Positions 45,159 through 55,168 of a DNA stretch of 64,000 bases are shown in pieces. Both the position numbers and the translations under genes were made by a program. The stretch spans positions 483,960-547,959 of the forward strand of contig NZ_JAOTJC010000006.1 in the NCBI RefSeq assembly GCF_025628895.1, read 5' to 3'. The stretch is from Alteromonas salexigens (lineage in GTDB: Bacteria > Pseudomonadota > Gammaproteobacteria > Enterobacterales > Alteromonadaceae). The notes below the pieces were generated by a model. That model saw only the letters and a program-made list of their open reading frames with translations. It ran no database searches and was not told where the DNA came from. Each line of letters opens with the position of its first letter. Position 1 is the first letter of the stretch.

Positions 45159-45200
45159 CACTCAGAGAGAGTGAACTGGTAAGGTGCCAGTTACGCAACA

Positions 45201-45228
45201 AAAAAGGCTGCTTAGTAGCAGCCTTTTT
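45201..45228. terminator. Bidirectional intrinsic terminator, yciK and glnS
   Basis: AAAAAGGCTGCT (45201-45212) and AGCAGCCTTTTT (45217-45228) form a perfect 12-bp stem with a 4-base loop and A/T tracts on both sides, so it can end transcription from both genes. Confidence 0.93.
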
Positions 45229-45243
45229 CGATATTAGCGTTGA

Positions 45244-46911
45244 TTAATCACCAATTTTCGCCCACGTGTCCCGTAGTCCTACGGTGCGGTTGAATACCGG
45301 CAAGTCAGGCTGTGAGTCTGGATCCAGGCAGAAATAGCCGGTACGTTCAAACTGCCACGCCCCACATGCCGGGCTGCTGTTCTGTAAACCAGCTTCCACC
45401 CATCCTTTGCACACGGTGAGTGAGTCAGGATTGATAGCATCCACAAAGTCTTCCTGAGCAGCAGGATTAGGCACGTTAAATAACCGGTCGTACAGACGAA
45501 ACTCCGCTTCTTGGGCAGTGGTTGCGTCAACCCAGTGAATTACTCCTTTCACTTTGCGGCCGTCGGCAGGATCTTTACCCAGCGTACCTGCGTCGTAACT
45601 ACAGAAAACCGTCGTCACATTACCGTCCGCGTCTTTTTCTACACGTTCGGCTTTCACCACATAGGCATTCCGCAGGCGGACTTCTTTGTCCAGCACCAGG
45701 CGCTTGAATTTCTTGTTGGCCGATTCCCGGAAGTCTTCGGCTTCAATCCAGACTTCACGGCTGAAGGATACAGAGCGGGTGCCCATTGACACATCATTCG
45801 GATGATTTGGAGCAGTCAGCGTTTCTGTTTCACCTTCCGGGAAGTTTTCGATGACCAGCTTAATTGGATTCAACACCGCCATGGCCCGGGGGGCATTCAC
45901 GTTCAGATCTTCGCGAATACAGGCTTCTAACATGGACATTTCGACCATATTGTCCATTTTTGTTACGCCAATGCGCTTACAGAATTCACGCACTGAACCG
46001 GGGGTATAACCGCGACGACGCAATCCGGCAATCGTCGGCATACGCGGATCGTCCCAGCCACTGACGTAGTTTTCTTCCACAAGCTGAATCAGACGACGTT
46101 TACTCAACACCGTATACTCCAGATTCAGACGGGAGAACTCGTACTGGCGGGGCGTACAATCTATCGAAATATTCTCAATAACCCAGTCGTACAGACGGCG
46201 GTTATCCTGGAATTCCAGTGTACACAACGAGTGGGTAATCCCCTCCAGCGCGTCAGAAATACAATGGGTGAAATCGTACATGGGGTAAACACACCATTTA
46301 TCACCCGTTTGGTGATGATGGGCGTGCTTAACACGATAAATTACCGGGTCGCGCATGCACATGAACGGCGAGGTCATGTCAATTTTTGCACGCAGGCTAC
46401 AATGCCCTTCTGGGTACTCGCCCGCTGTCATTTTCGCAAATTCAGCTTTATTCGTGGCCACGTCAGTATCGCGATAAGGACTGTTCTTACCAGGTTCTGT
46501 TAATGTGCCACGCATTTCACGCATGGTTTCCTGCGCAGAGAAGTCAACATAGGCCAGACCTTTGTCGATTAGCTCATTAGCAAAGCCATGTAACTGATCA
46601 AAATAGTTGGAAGAGTAGCGCGCCTCACCGGCCCACTCGAAACCCAGCCAGTGCACATCTTCCTTTATGGAATTTACGAAAGTAATGTCTTCTTTCGCCG
46701 GGTTGGTGTCGTCAAAGCGAAGATTACACGACCCCTGATAGTCTTCTGCAATGCCGAAATTCAGGCAAATAGACTTCGCATGGCCGATGTGCAGAAACCC
46801 GTTTGGTTCTGGCGGGAAACGCGTCCTGATACTCTCGTGCTGGCCCGCGGCCAAATCTTTATCGATTATCTGACGAATAAAGTTGGTCGGACGGTGTTCA
46901 GTCTCGGCCAT
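45244..46911 (-). CDS. glnS: Glutaminyl-tRNA synthetase
   Basis: GlnS charges tRNA-Gln. The 555-residue protein has the class I signature [19 protein letters not shown] and the KMSKS-equivalent [11 protein letters not shown]. The N-terminal [19 protein letters not shown] and the anticodon-binding C-terminal beta-barrels ([17 protein letters not shown]) are typical. E. coli GlnS is 554 residues. The gene is monocistronic with a strong terminator. Confidence 0.98.
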   Translation of the reverse strand: MAETEHRPTNFIRQIIDKDLAAGQHESIRTRFPPEPNGFLHIGHAKSICLNFGIAEDYQGSCNLRFDDTNPAKEDITFVNSIKEDVHWLGFEWAGEARYSSNYFDQLHGFANELIDKGLAYVDFSAQETMREMRGTLTEPGKNSPYRDTDVATNKAEFAKMTAGEYPEGHCSLRAKIDMTSPFMCMRDPVIYRVKHAHHHQTGDKWCVYPMYDFTHCISDALEGITHSLCTLEFQDNRRLYDWVIENISIDCTPRQYEFSRLNLEYTVLSKRRLIQLVEENYVSGWDDPRMPTIAGLRRRGYTPGSVREFCKRIGVTKMDNMVEMSMLEACIREDLNVNAPRAMAVLNPIKLVIENFPEGETETLTAPNHPNDVSMGTRSVSFSREVWIEAEDFRESANKKFKRLVLDKEVRLRNAYVVKAERVEKDADGNVTTVFCSYDAGTLGKDPADGRKVKGVIHWVDATTAQEAEFRLYDRLFNVPNPAAQEDFVDAINPDSLTVCKGWVEAGLQNSSPACGAWQFERTGYFCLDPDSQPDLPVFNRTVGLRDTWAKIGD

Positions 46912-47147
46912 TCGCTACTTCCCCTTGTAAATTGATACTTAAATTGATTCCTGCAAGTATACCATTAGCTGATCTGTGGCCACTACGTTTTCTTGTTCGT
47001 GAGTCACTGACTGTGCAAATAAAAAACGATGCGGCGATAATTTCTTCAGCCAGACAGGCCAATTGTCGATTTCATCTTGCCCTTAGAAAAACTATGGTAA
47101 CCTCTTTTGTAATGACGAACCACTCGTCGAGTTAAGACTTGGTGTCC

Positions 47148-48185
47148 ATGAAAGAAAAAGCTACGTCCTTCGATATTGCCCACCGGGCTGGAGTATCCCA
47201 GTCTACCGTGTCTCGTGCGTTGAGTAACAGTCCGCTGGTTAACAAAGAAACCCGCGAGCGTATCCAGCGGATTGCGCAGGAACTGAATTATAAAGTCGAT
47301 AAGAATGCCAGTAACCTGCGTAAACAAAAAAGTAATACCATCGCATTATTACTGTTTGAGGATCCCACTTCAGACGACTCAATGATTAATCCGTTTTTCC
47401 TGTCCATGCTGGGGAGCATCACCCGGGCCTGCGCGACCGCCAATTATGACCTGTTAGTTTCTTTTCAGAACCTGGAAGATGACTGGCATGCGGAGTACGA
47501 AGATTCAAATAAAGCCGATGGCATTATTCTGCTAGGTTACGGTGATTATATGGCATATCGCACTAAGCTCGCGCAGTTGCAGGAACAGGGCACCCATTTT
47601 GTGCGCTGGGGAGCCCATGACGCAGAATATCCCGGCATTAGTATTGGCTGTGACAACTTTCAGGGCGGCTACGATGTCACCCATCACCTGCTCTCTTTAG
47701 GTCATCAGCGCTTTGCCTTTATCGGTGACGCCGGTGGCCATGCACCTGAATTTATGGCGCGCCACCAGGGGTATCTGAGCGCGCTGGAGAATGCCGGACT
47801 CCTGCATGATGACCTGCCACGCATCGATGCCATCTCCACGGAAGATGCTGGATTTGATGCTATGCAAACGTTACTGGCAAGCGATACGCTGCCCGATGCC
47901 GTGGTGTGTGCGTCGGACAGTATTGCCCTGGGCGTGCTAAAAGCACTGCGAAACACGTCACTCACGGTAGGTAAAGATATCGCTGTTGTAGGCTATGACA
48001 ACATTCCCGTATCAGCGTTTGCTACCCCAAGCCTGACCACCGTGCAACAAAATACCCGGCGCGCTGGCGAACTACTGGTCAATGCACTGATCAGCGCGAT
48101 AAATAATAAAGCCGTTGACGATTTCCTCATGCCTGCCGAACTCATTGTCCGCCAATCGTGCGGCACCAAAGACAGCACAGACTAA
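47148..48185 (+). CDS. LacI-family regulator of the maltodextrin locus
   Basis: The ATG at 47148 gives about 345 residues; GTG and TTG codons lie just upstream in frame. The DNA-binding domain is ATSFDIAHRAGVSQSTVSRA with the hinge NYKVDKNASNLRKQKSN, and a periplasmic-binding-protein-like effector domain follows (ALLLFEDPTSDDS, GDAGGHAPEF, VVCASDSIALGVLKAL, VGYDNIPVS). It lies at the edge of two alpha-glucan operons, so maltose or a maltodextrin is a likely effector. The hinge sequence fits operators with a central CG, as seen at 53508 and 60449. It ends at a terminator shared with the convergent amylase gene. Confidence 0.9.
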   Translation: MKEKATSFDIAHRAGVSQSTVSRALSNSPLVNKETRERIQRIAQELNYKVDKNASNLRKQKSNTIALLLFEDPTSDDSMINPFFLSMLGSITRACATANYDLLVSFQNLEDDWHAEYEDSNKADGIILLGYGDYMAYRTKLAQLQEQGTHFVRWGAHDAEYPGISIGCDNFQGGYDVTHHLLSLGHQRFAFIGDAGGHAPEFMARHQGYLSALENAGLLHDDLPRIDAISTEDAGFDAMQTLLASDTLPDAVVCASDSIALGVLKALRNTSLTVGKDIAVVGYDNIPVSAFATPSLTTVQQNTRRAGELLVNALISAINNKAVDDFLMPAELIVRQSCGTKDSTD

Positions 48186-48201
48186 CCTGCATACAGTAAT
48201 A

Positions 48202-48231
48202 AAAAAGGGCGAAACCATGTTCGCCCTTTTT
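48202..48231. terminator. Bidirectional intrinsic terminator, LacI gene and amylase gene
   Basis: AAAAAGGGCGAA (48202-48213) and TTCGCCCTTTTT (48220-48231) form a perfect 12-bp stem with a 6-base loop and A/T tracts on both sides. Confidence 0.92.
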
Positions 48232-48255
48232 CGTGAAATATCCGTTAACGCCGGC

Positions 48256-49962
48256 TTATTGCACTTCCATTTGTGCGGCAAGGGTAGCAATAAGCTCAGG
48301 GTTGTTTATCTGACCTTCCCGGACCCACACCTGTACACCATTTGCACCAACGGTGGTCTGCAGTGACTCACCCTCAGCCAGCATAGTACGGTTGCCAGAG
48401 AGCTGCTCCTGCCAACTACCCGGTTGCATATACTGGTTAACGTTGAAGTCGGCCGGTGTGGCACCCTTATTTAATAATACCAGTGCAGTTTGTTGCGCTT
48501 CATCATCCTGCAATACCCGATAGAACACCGCTTCGTTGCCAGCGAGACGCACGTTTACCTGCAAACCACTTTGTAATGCCGGTACAGACTTACGTACATT
48601 GGCGATCGCTTTTAACGACTGGTAGATAGCGTTTTGCGGCGCTGCATCAATATTTTCCTGCCCGTAGTAATTACGATTACCGGCGTGCTCCGCGGTGCCC
48701 CGCATATAACCGATTTCTGACCCCATATACACCACCGGGATGCCACGCACGGTAAACAACCAGTTGTGAGCATTGATAAAACCGTCATCGGTGGCATTCA
48801 TCCGTGGCATATCATGGTTATCGTAAAACGTCGTCAGGTCGTACGGATTGTGATACGGACCGTGAGTCAGGTGCAGCACCTCTTCCATCTCTGCAAAATC
48901 AGACTCCGCAGGGTTCTCAAACACCTTCAGCATGGCTTTCTGCATAGGAAAATCTAGCACGCTGATCTGACCGTTTTTAGGCTGGGTGTGCTGAGCAATA
49001 AAGTTGGCATCATATTGAAAGCTCTCACCAAACATATAAAAGCCCGGATGTTCAGCCCGGATACGGTCGGACGCTTCTTTCCAAAATGAATGAGGAACAT
49101 GGCGGATTGTATCAATGCGGAACGCATCAGCCCCCTGCTCTATCCAATACAGATAGCTATTGATCAGGTAATCACGTACATCAGGGTTGGTGTCATCCAG
49201 GTTGGAGAGCTTGACCAGATCCGGGTAGGGATGGAAAAACGCATGCAGCGGGTTCGATTCCGGTTGCAGGTCTTCCGGGTGCAGATTCTGGTGATCCGCG
49301 ACCAGATTACCGTCTTTGTCGTAAAGCTCGCCGTAACCGGGCTGGTCTTCAGGCATGGTGAAACTGGGTGAACCGTGATTGGCCACAATATCGAACACCG
49401 ATTTCAAACCAAATTGGGTTTTCATGGCGTGGGTATAATCTTTCACTGAAAGATCATCACTGATCAAATGCTCATCGGGCTGGTAAAAGTTGGTGGCCCA
49501 ATAGCCGTGATAGCCGGTTTTTCCGCCGTCTTTGAACTGGCCACCATAGGTGATCTGCTCATCGCCAGAGAATGCCTGATCAGGGTTATCTACCACCGGT
49601 GTCATCCATACTGCGGTGAATCCCATATCTTTAATGTACTCTGCATTGTTCAGAATACCTTTGAGATCGCCCCCCATATAACCGACATTCGCATGTTTAC
49701 CATCCGGGCCTTCAAGTCGCAGATCCCAGGTCGGGAATTCCCCGCCCTGATCTTCGTGGTTATTTTCAGGGTCGCCGTCCACAAACCGGTCAGTAACAAC
49801 AAAGTACACCGCTTCTGCAGCAAAGGGCTCTTGCGTGCCATAGAACGCGGGTGCTTTCTGCGCGGTGTCCTGCCCTTGCGTTTGTGCATTTTCGGTGGCA
49901 GCACAACTAGTCAGCGTACCGATTATGGCCGCTGCTACGGCAGAATATCTAATCGCCTTCAT
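48256..49962 (-). CDS. Lipoprotein alpha-amylase family enzyme (GH13)
   Basis: The 568-residue protein has a lipoprotein signal peptide (GTLTSC then AATEN). The GH13 barrel has region I DIVANHG, region II DAFRIDTIRH with the catalytic Asp, region III MFGESF with the acid/base Glu, and region IV FYDNHDMPR. A calcium-type N-terminal segment is VYFVVTDRFVDGDPENNHED. The C-terminal beta-domain is short. It probably cleaves alpha-1,4 links of maltodextrins at the cell surface or in the periplasm. Its ATG overlaps the stop of the MFS gene (ATGA), so it is the third gene of that operon. Confidence 0.93.
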   Translation of the reverse strand: MKAIRYSAVAAAIIGTLTSCAATENAQTQGQDTAQKAPAFYGTQEPFAAEAVYFVVTDRFVDGDPENNHEDQGGEFPTWDLRLEGPDGKHANVGYMGGDLKGILNNAEYIKDMGFTAVWMTPVVDNPDQAFSGDEQITYGGQFKDGGKTGYHGYWATNFYQPDEHLISDDLSVKDYTHAMKTQFGLKSVFDIVANHGSPSFTMPEDQPGYGELYDKDGNLVADHQNLHPEDLQPESNPLHAFFHPYPDLVKLSNLDDTNPDVRDYLINSYLYWIEQGADAFRIDTIRHVPHSFWKEASDRIRAEHPGFYMFGESFQYDANFIAQHTQPKNGQISVLDFPMQKAMLKVFENPAESDFAEMEEVLHLTHGPYHNPYDLTTFYDNHDMPRMNATDDGFINAHNWLFTVRGIPVVYMGSEIGYMRGTAEHAGNRNYYGQENIDAAPQNAIYQSLKAIANVRKSVPALQSGLQVNVRLAGNEAVFYRVLQDDEAQQTALVLLNKGATPADFNVNQYMQPGSWQEQLSGNRTMLAEGESLQTTVGANGVQVWVREGQINNPELIATLAAQMEVQ

Positions 49963-51443
49963 GGGGTCTCTCCTTCAATAACAGGGGGTGGCAGTTCGTC
50001 GGGCTCTTTTACAAAGAATACGGACAGTGCGCCAAGCAACATCGACACGCCCGCAACCACAATGATGTATTTGGCGTCATTATCGAACACGCTGCTTAAA
50101 ATCCAGCCTGCGGTAAGCCCTGACACAATTTGCGGTGCGGCCACGGTGAAGTTGAAAATGCCCATATAAACCCCCGTCTTATTCGGCGGCAACGCCCCTG
50201 CCAGCATGGCATAAGGCATGGCCAGAATGGCTGCCCACGCAATGCCAATGCCGACCATAGGCAGCATCAGATTTACGGCCCCGGCCGGTACCGTCACTTC
50301 CGTAATCAGCAGGTTCACATTCACAGAGGTCAGGTCCTGGAAGAACAGGAAACTTACATAGCTAATCCCGCCCAGTGCCAGGGAGCCGGCATAAACCACC
50401 TTACGGCCCACTTTGTCTGCCAGCTTGGCAAGAAAAATTGAAAAGATTGCGGCAAACACAGAGTAGGCAGCGAATAAGATCCCCACCCAGTCACCTGCAG
50501 CGCCTTTTGCCATTATAATCGTTTCTGGCACCATTGGCACGGTGGCTATATAGGCCGGATCGAACCATTTTTTGTCGACATTCCAGATATGCTGGGTGAT
50601 GGCCGGAGTGGTATAAACCCACATGATGAACAGCGCGAACCACGAAAAGAACTGTACCACTGCCAGCTGCTTCATAGTTTTCGGCATATTAACCACCAGC
50701 ACAAAGAAGCCCTGTAAACGCTCTTTCAGCGGCGGCTTCGACTCAACCTGGTCAATATCTTCGGGTTTAACACCTTTATACCGGTAGTAGTCTTCCGGAG
50801 AATATTCTTTGGTGCGCACCACGGTCCAGATCACACTACCGAGTAACACTGTCGCCCCAATATAGAACGCCCAGACCACTGAAGGTGCGACTTCTCCAAG
50901 TTGAGCAGTATTAGACAACCCCACTACATTGGTCAGCACGAACGGCAGGATAGAACCAATCACCGCGCCAATATTAATTAGCAGTGATTGCACCGAGTAA
51001 CCGATATTCCGTTGCTCTGCCGGTACCATGTCGGAAACCAGAGAACGGAAAGGCTGGAAACAAACGTTAAATGACGCATCCATCAGCGCCACCATCATGG
51101 CACCCATAATCATCGGCGCCATGAACGCAACAAAAATAGGTGCATTAGGCAACAATACCATCCCTACTACTGCGGCGATTGCCCCAGCAAGAATGAAGGG
51201 CCGGCGGCGGCCCAGTCGGTTCCAGGTGCGGTCAGAGGCCGAGCCAACAATAGGCTGTACCAGCAAGCCCATAATAGGTGCCACCAGCCAAAACAATGAA
51301 AGCGAGTGCAGATCAGCGCCTAAATCTGAAAGAATGCGGCTAACGTTGGCGTTCTGCAGCGCGAAACCAAATTGCACCCCCAGAAAACCAAAACTGACGT
51401 TCCATATCTGCCAGAAATTCAAACGAGGTTGTTGTGTTTGCAT
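49959..51443 (-). CDS. MFS sugar transporter (SLC45/maltose-type)
   Basis: The 494-residue protein has about 12 membrane segments. The N-terminus [20 protein letters not shown] and the loop [20 protein letters not shown] (A-motif variant with RxGRRR) are those of SLC45-like sugar carriers found in maltodextrin loci of marine Alteromonadales. A second half motif is [14 protein letters not shown]. It probably imports maltose or maltodextrins with protons. It sits between two amylase genes. The start lies 46 bases after the upstream amylase stop. Substrate is inferred from context. Confidence 0.9.
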   Translation of the reverse strand: MQTQQPRLNFWQIWNVSFGFLGVQFGFALQNANVSRILSDLGADLHSLSLFWLVAPIMGLLVQPIVGSASDRTWNRLGRRRPFILAGAIAAVVGMVLLPNAPIFVAFMAPMIMGAMMVALMDASFNVCFQPFRSLVSDMVPAEQRNIGYSVQSLLINIGAVIGSILPFVLTNVVGLSNTAQLGEVAPSVVWAFYIGATVLLGSVIWTVVRTKEYSPEDYYRYKGVKPEDIDQVESKPPLKERLQGFFVLVVNMPKTMKQLAVVQFFSWFALFIMWVYTTPAITQHIWNVDKKWFDPAYIATVPMVPETIIMAKGAAGDWVGILFAAYSVFAAIFSIFLAKLADKVGRKVVYAGSLALGGISYVSFLFFQDLTSVNVNLLITEVTVPAGAVNLMLPMVGIGIAWAAILAMPYAMLAGALPPNKTGVYMGIFNFTVAAPQIVSGLTAGWILSSVFDNDAKYIIVVAGVSMLLGALSVFFVKEPDELPPPVIEGETP

Positions 51444-51489
51444 AAAATACTCTTGTTATTGTTATCGATAAGCCGCCCGTTGCGACGCG

Positions 51490-53328
51490 TTATTCGATGA
51501 TCCATACAGTGGCAGAGGACGCAGGCAAAGTCAGGCTTTGCGCTAGTGGCTGCTGCGACTCACCGAGACGACGAATGTTATCGTAGCCGGTTAACATGGA
51601 CGAAAAACGTGCCAGTGGCAATGCTTTCGACTCGGCGTTTTTATTCAGTACGACCATGACTTTGGCATCGCCGGCATGTTCAGTGTGGCGAAAATACACA
51701 TATACCCCATCGTCTGGCGTATAGTGCGTCAGTTTGCCTGCAAAAACCTGCGGATACTGCTGGCGAAGCTTGAGCATTGACTTGATACGGTCTTGTGCCC
51801 ACACCTGCTGGTCTGTCAGCCCTTCGCCCGTGAACGCGTTAATCTTATCGTCGGGCCAGCCACCTGGGAAATCACTACGAATAATGCCGTGATCCTCTGT
51901 GCCGGGATTTGCCATGAGTATTTCAGTGCCATAAAACACCTGCGGAATGCCGCGCATAGTCAGCACTGTCGTCATCGCCATATCCCACAGCGCCGGATCT
52001 TCATCCAGTTGCGAATAAATACGACTCATATCGTGGTTATCCGCGAACACCACCAGATTGTAGGGGTCACCATACACAAAGTCACTGGCCAGAATTTCGT
52101 ATAGCGTACGCAGTCCGGAAGACCAGCTCTCGCTGTTTTTCAACGCTTCTGTCAGGGTAGCCTGCAACGGGAAGTCCATCACGCTCGGTAAGGCGCTTTC
52201 ATAGTCATCGTGACGCTGTGAACCCGCCTGCCAATACGCAGTGATCAGCGGGTTTACGGTCCACTCTTCACCCACAATGTTCAGGTTCGGATATTCTTGC
52301 ATCAGCCGTGCGGTCCAGTCAGACAAGAATGCTTTATCTGAATATGAGTAAGTGTCCACCCGTATCCCGCTGAGGCCGGCATATTCTACCCACCAAATCG
52401 CATTTTGAATAAGGTACTGTGCCAGGTGCGGATTACGCTGGTTAAGGTCAGGCATAGTGGGCACGAACCAGCCATCGTTGAAGGCGACCTTGTCTGACTC
52501 GACGCCATGGGGATCGTGCAACGCCTCACGTCGATGCGAGGTAGGCACAAATTTACCGTCGTTATTTATCCAGTCTTCAGCCGGTGGATCCTGCATCCAC
52601 TGGTGACCACTGCCAATATGATTAAGGATCACATCCATGATCACGCCCACACCGTGCTGCTCGGCTTGTTGGCTGAATTCCCTGTACAGTTCATTACTGC
52701 CAAACCTGGGATCTATCCGGTAGTAGTCGGTGGTGGAGTAACCGTGGTATGAGTAAGCATCCATGGCGTTTTCCAGTAACGGCATGGTCCACACCTGGGT
52801 AAAGCCCATATCACTGATGTAATCCAGCCGATCTATCATCCCCTGTATATCACCACCATGACGGCCGCCCTTGTCATCACGGTCAGCCTTGTCTACATAC
52901 CCGGCCACTGAATCATTCGACAAGTCGCCGTTAGCAAACCGGTCGGGGGTAATGAGATAAATTACATCAGTCTGATTAAAACCTTCCCGTTGCGATGACC
53001 CCTCTTCGCGGGTCTGAAGCTGATAGTTAACCGTTACGGGATCGCGATCGCTAAAGGTGAATGTAAGAGGAATGACACCCGGCTTTGCCTGTTCGGTATC
53101 CAGAGTAACAAACAAATAATTATTGCTGTCCTGCCGGACACTGGAGAGCACTTTTACTCCCGGATAGTCTGCCTTCACGCTGGCTTCTGCAATACCGGGT
53201 TCGTGGATCATCAGTTCCACCGTAGGACTCACCATGCCGGCCCACCAGTTTGGTGGCGCAACTTCTACAGCTTGCACCGGCCATGCCAGCGCAGCGGCGA
53301 GTGTGGTACTTAAAGCACAATAACGCAT
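51490..53328 (-). CDS. Exported neopullulanase-like alpha-amylase (GH13)
   Basis: The 612-residue protein has a Sec signal peptide (AAALAWPVQA). An N-terminal beta-domain (about 25-115; PNWWAGMVSPTVELMIHEPG) is like that of cyclomaltodextrinases and SusA. The catalytic barrel has region I DVILNHIG, region II GIRVDTYSYS (nucleophile Asp), region III IVGEEW (acid/base Glu) and region IV VFADNHDMSR. It should cleave cyclic or linear maltodextrins in the periplasm. GGGAG precedes the ATG. It is the first gene of the operon with the MFS carrier and the lipoprotein amylase. Confidence 0.94.
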   Translation of the reverse strand: MRYCALSTTLAAALAWPVQAVEVAPPNWWAGMVSPTVELMIHEPGIAEASVKADYPGVKVLSSVRQDSNNYLFVTLDTEQAKPGVIPLTFTFSDRDPVTVNYQLQTREEGSSQREGFNQTDVIYLITPDRFANGDLSNDSVAGYVDKADRDDKGGRHGGDIQGMIDRLDYISDMGFTQVWTMPLLENAMDAYSYHGYSTTDYYRIDPRFGSNELYREFSQQAEQHGVGVIMDVILNHIGSGHQWMQDPPAEDWINNDGKFVPTSHRREALHDPHGVESDKVAFNDGWFVPTMPDLNQRNPHLAQYLIQNAIWWVEYAGLSGIRVDTYSYSDKAFLSDWTARLMQEYPNLNIVGEEWTVNPLITAYWQAGSQRHDDYESALPSVMDFPLQATLTEALKNSESWSSGLRTLYEILASDFVYGDPYNLVVFADNHDMSRIYSQLDEDPALWDMAMTTVLTMRGIPQVFYGTEILMANPGTEDHGIIRSDFPGGWPDDKINAFTGEGLTDQQVWAQDRIKSMLKLRQQYPQVFAGKLTHYTPDDGVYVYFRHTEHAGDAKVMVVLNKNAESKALPLARFSSMLTGYDNIRRLGESQQPLAQSLTLPASSATVWIIE

Positions 53329-53507
53329 CTCATTACTCCCTTAGCTTGCCCGTTCACCGCCAGACATTCCTCTGCGAAAACAGGCTATCAGTACCCCACT
53401 TAATCAGGGGTGTGATAAATTTGTAGGTCAGACTTCCCATCAGTGTTAACAGGACGTTAAGATAGACACAAATAGTACCTTTGTCGTGTCCGCAGACCAA
53501 CCGACTG

Positions 53508-53519
53508 CATACGTATTCA
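53508..53519. promoter_or_regulatory. Candidate LacI-family operator, copy 1
   Basis: CATACGTATTCA, with the palindromic core ATACGTAT, lies between the divergent amylase and halogenase-like genes. The same 12 bases recur at 60449-60460 before the second operon. The central CG fits LacI-family operators, and a LacI gene is at 47.1 kb. Confidence 0.6.
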
Positions 53520-53603
53520 CCGCTGCAGGCCAGTAAAATCAATAATAACGGGGATAACAGGCCCCTTTCTTCAAGCACTTCTGATTGGCAGACCACTATA
53601 CCC

Positions 53604-55100
53604 GTGAATAATCCAGACTACCCAGACCATATAGTAATTGCAGGAGGCGGATCCGCTGGCTGGATATCTGCCAGCCTGATTAGCCACCATTTCCGCCATG
53701 CTCACACCCGCATTACGCTAATAGAGTCGCCCCAGATAGGCACCGTGGGTGTAGGCGAAGGATCTACACCTCATCTAAAACAGCTGTTTACAACACTGGG
53801 TATAGAAGAGTCGGTATGGATGGCGGCGTGCAGCGCCACCTACAAAAACGGCATTCAGTTTGAACAATGGTACAAGGAAGGCGCACCTGGCTATTTTCAC
53901 CCTTTTCCCAGCGCAATCGACCATGCCACTGCCCGGGAATTTCTGATTGCCTGTGAGCGCCGCAGACAGGGTTATAATTGCACCACTGTATCTGATGAAT
54001 ACTTTCTGGCCAGCTGGCTCACCCGACATTATAAGTCACCCAAAACCAATGCAGGTGAGCAGCAGGTTGCTATAAACTACGCCTATCATTTTGATGCGGG
54101 GAAGCTTGCTGACTTTTTAAGAGATGTCTCGGTAAAACAAGGTGTTACCCACATCCAGAGCACTATAGACGAGGTTACGCGTAACCAAAAAGGCGACCTC
54201 GCGACCCTCCACCTGGCTAATGGCGATACAATAAAGGCGGATTTCTTCCTGGACTGTACCGGTTTCAGCAGCCGGTTGCTGCAAAATGCTCTGGAAGTGC
54301 CCTTTGTCAGTTATGCCGACAGTCTGTTTAACGATCAGGCGGTGGCGGTCGCAACAGGACCCACCGCGACGCCATTACCGGCAACCCGGTCAGTGGCGAT
54401 GACGAACGGGTGGCGCTGGGAAATTCCGCTTACTAGCCGGGTTGGTAATGGCTATGTGTTTGCATCAGATTTTGAAAGCCCGGAGGATGCAAGTGACCGC
54501 TTAATGGCTCAGCTCGGCCGGAAACAAGTTAATGCAGACAGCATACGGCATATCAGGATTAAGGTTGGCCGGGTAAGTGAGTGTTGGTCATACAACTGCC
54601 TGGCGGTGGGTTTGAGCCAGGGGTTTATTGAGCCACTGGAAGCTACAGCCCTGCATTTGGTGCAGGAAACCGTGGAACAGTTTTTATCGGCCTGGTCAGC
54701 GGGCAACTATAGTCCGCAGCACCAGCTGCAGTTTAATCAGTTAATGGCCGACCGCTTTGATGGGATCCGTGACTACATCGTTGCCCATTATCACCTGTCA
54801 TCAAGGCAAGGCCCTTACTGGAACACAGTGCGCCATGAGGCCAGGCTTTCCGATACACTGCAGGCCCTGTTGCAATGCTGGCAGGAGGGCGGGAACCTGA
54901 TCCAGTTTATAGAACAGGAAAACATCGGCCATTACTACTCGCCGGTATCCTGGTATTGCCTGCTCAGCGGCTATCAGCTGTTTCCAGTATTGCGTAACTC
55001 TGAGTCGCCGAGGCCCCCTCTTACAGCTATCCAGGCCACGCTGACTAAATGGGGCGCACGGTTCCAGCCACATAACGCTGTACTTCATGCCACACCATAA
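53604..55100 (+). CDS. Flavin-dependent tryptophan-halogenase-like protein
   Basis: I place the start at GTG 53604, giving about 498 residues beginning MNNPDYPDHIVIAGGGSAGW. The in-frame region upstream to 53481 reads like noncoding DNA. Hallmarks are the FAD motif GGGSAGW, GVGEGSTPHLKQLF, ACSATYKNGIQF with the catalytic-Lys-type residue, and the WxWxIP motif in GWRWEIPL. GFIEPLEATALHLVQ is also typical. Such proteins occur in polysaccharide loci of marine bacteria, often by a TonB receptor, and halogenation there is unproven. The gene is divergent to the first amylase operon and has a terminator after it. Confidence 0.83.
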   Translation: MNNPDYPDHIVIAGGGSAGWISASLISHHFRHAHTRITLIESPQIGTVGVGEGSTPHLKQLFTTLGIEESVWMAACSATYKNGIQFEQWYKEGAPGYFHPFPSAIDHATAREFLIACERRRQGYNCTTVSDEYFLASWLTRHYKSPKTNAGEQQVAINYAYHFDAGKLADFLRDVSVKQGVTHIQSTIDEVTRNQKGDLATLHLANGDTIKADFFLDCTGFSSRLLQNALEVPFVSYADSLFNDQAVAVATGPTATPLPATRSVAMTNGWRWEIPLTSRVGNGYVFASDFESPEDASDRLMAQLGRKQVNADSIRHIRIKVGRVSECWSYNCLAVGLSQGFIEPLEATALHLVQETVEQFLSAWSAGNYSPQHQLQFNQLMADRFDGIRDYIVAHYHLSSRQGPYWNTVRHEARLSDTLQALLQCWQEGGNLIQFIEQENIGHYYSPVSWYCLLSGYQLFPVLRNSESPRPPLTAIQATLTKWGARFQPHNAVLHATP

Positions 55101-55104
55101 AAAA

Positions 55105-55130
55105 CGCCGCCCGGCTAGTGCCCGGCGGCG
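55105..55130. terminator. Intrinsic terminator after the halogenase-like gene
   Basis: CGCCGCC (55105-55111) pairs with GGCGGCG (55124-55130); after one mismatch the stem continues with three more pairs. It is preceded by an A-run and followed by CTTTTATTT, so it can serve both the halogenase-like gene and the convergent GH31 gene. Confidence 0.85.
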
Positions 55131-55168
55131 CTTTTATTTAAGTCATTAAAGACTGTGTAAATTAACGG

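Noticed and set aside
49240..49270. A tRNA-like GGTTCGATTCC T-arm sequence
   Set aside because: It lies within the amylase coding sequence and no cloverleaf or acceptor stem can be formed around it.
49468..50169. A 233-residue open frame on the plus strand across the amylase and MFS junction
   Set aside because: It lies antisense to two well-supported genes and its translation is compositionally odd with no motif.
51462..51471. TTATCGATAA palindrome between the amylase and MFS genes as an operator
   Set aside because: It is short, has no second copy seen in the locus, and lies within a likely operon.
53354..53596. A hydrophobic 80-residue minus-strand frame in the region before the halogenase-like gene
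   Set aside because: It covers the presumed divergent promoter and operator, lacks a ribosome site and looks like noncoding DNA.
53604..55100. A natural-product (chlorinated indole) biosynthetic cluster
   Set aside because: No other biosynthetic gene is nearby; both flanks are sugar enzymes, and such proteins are common in glycan loci.
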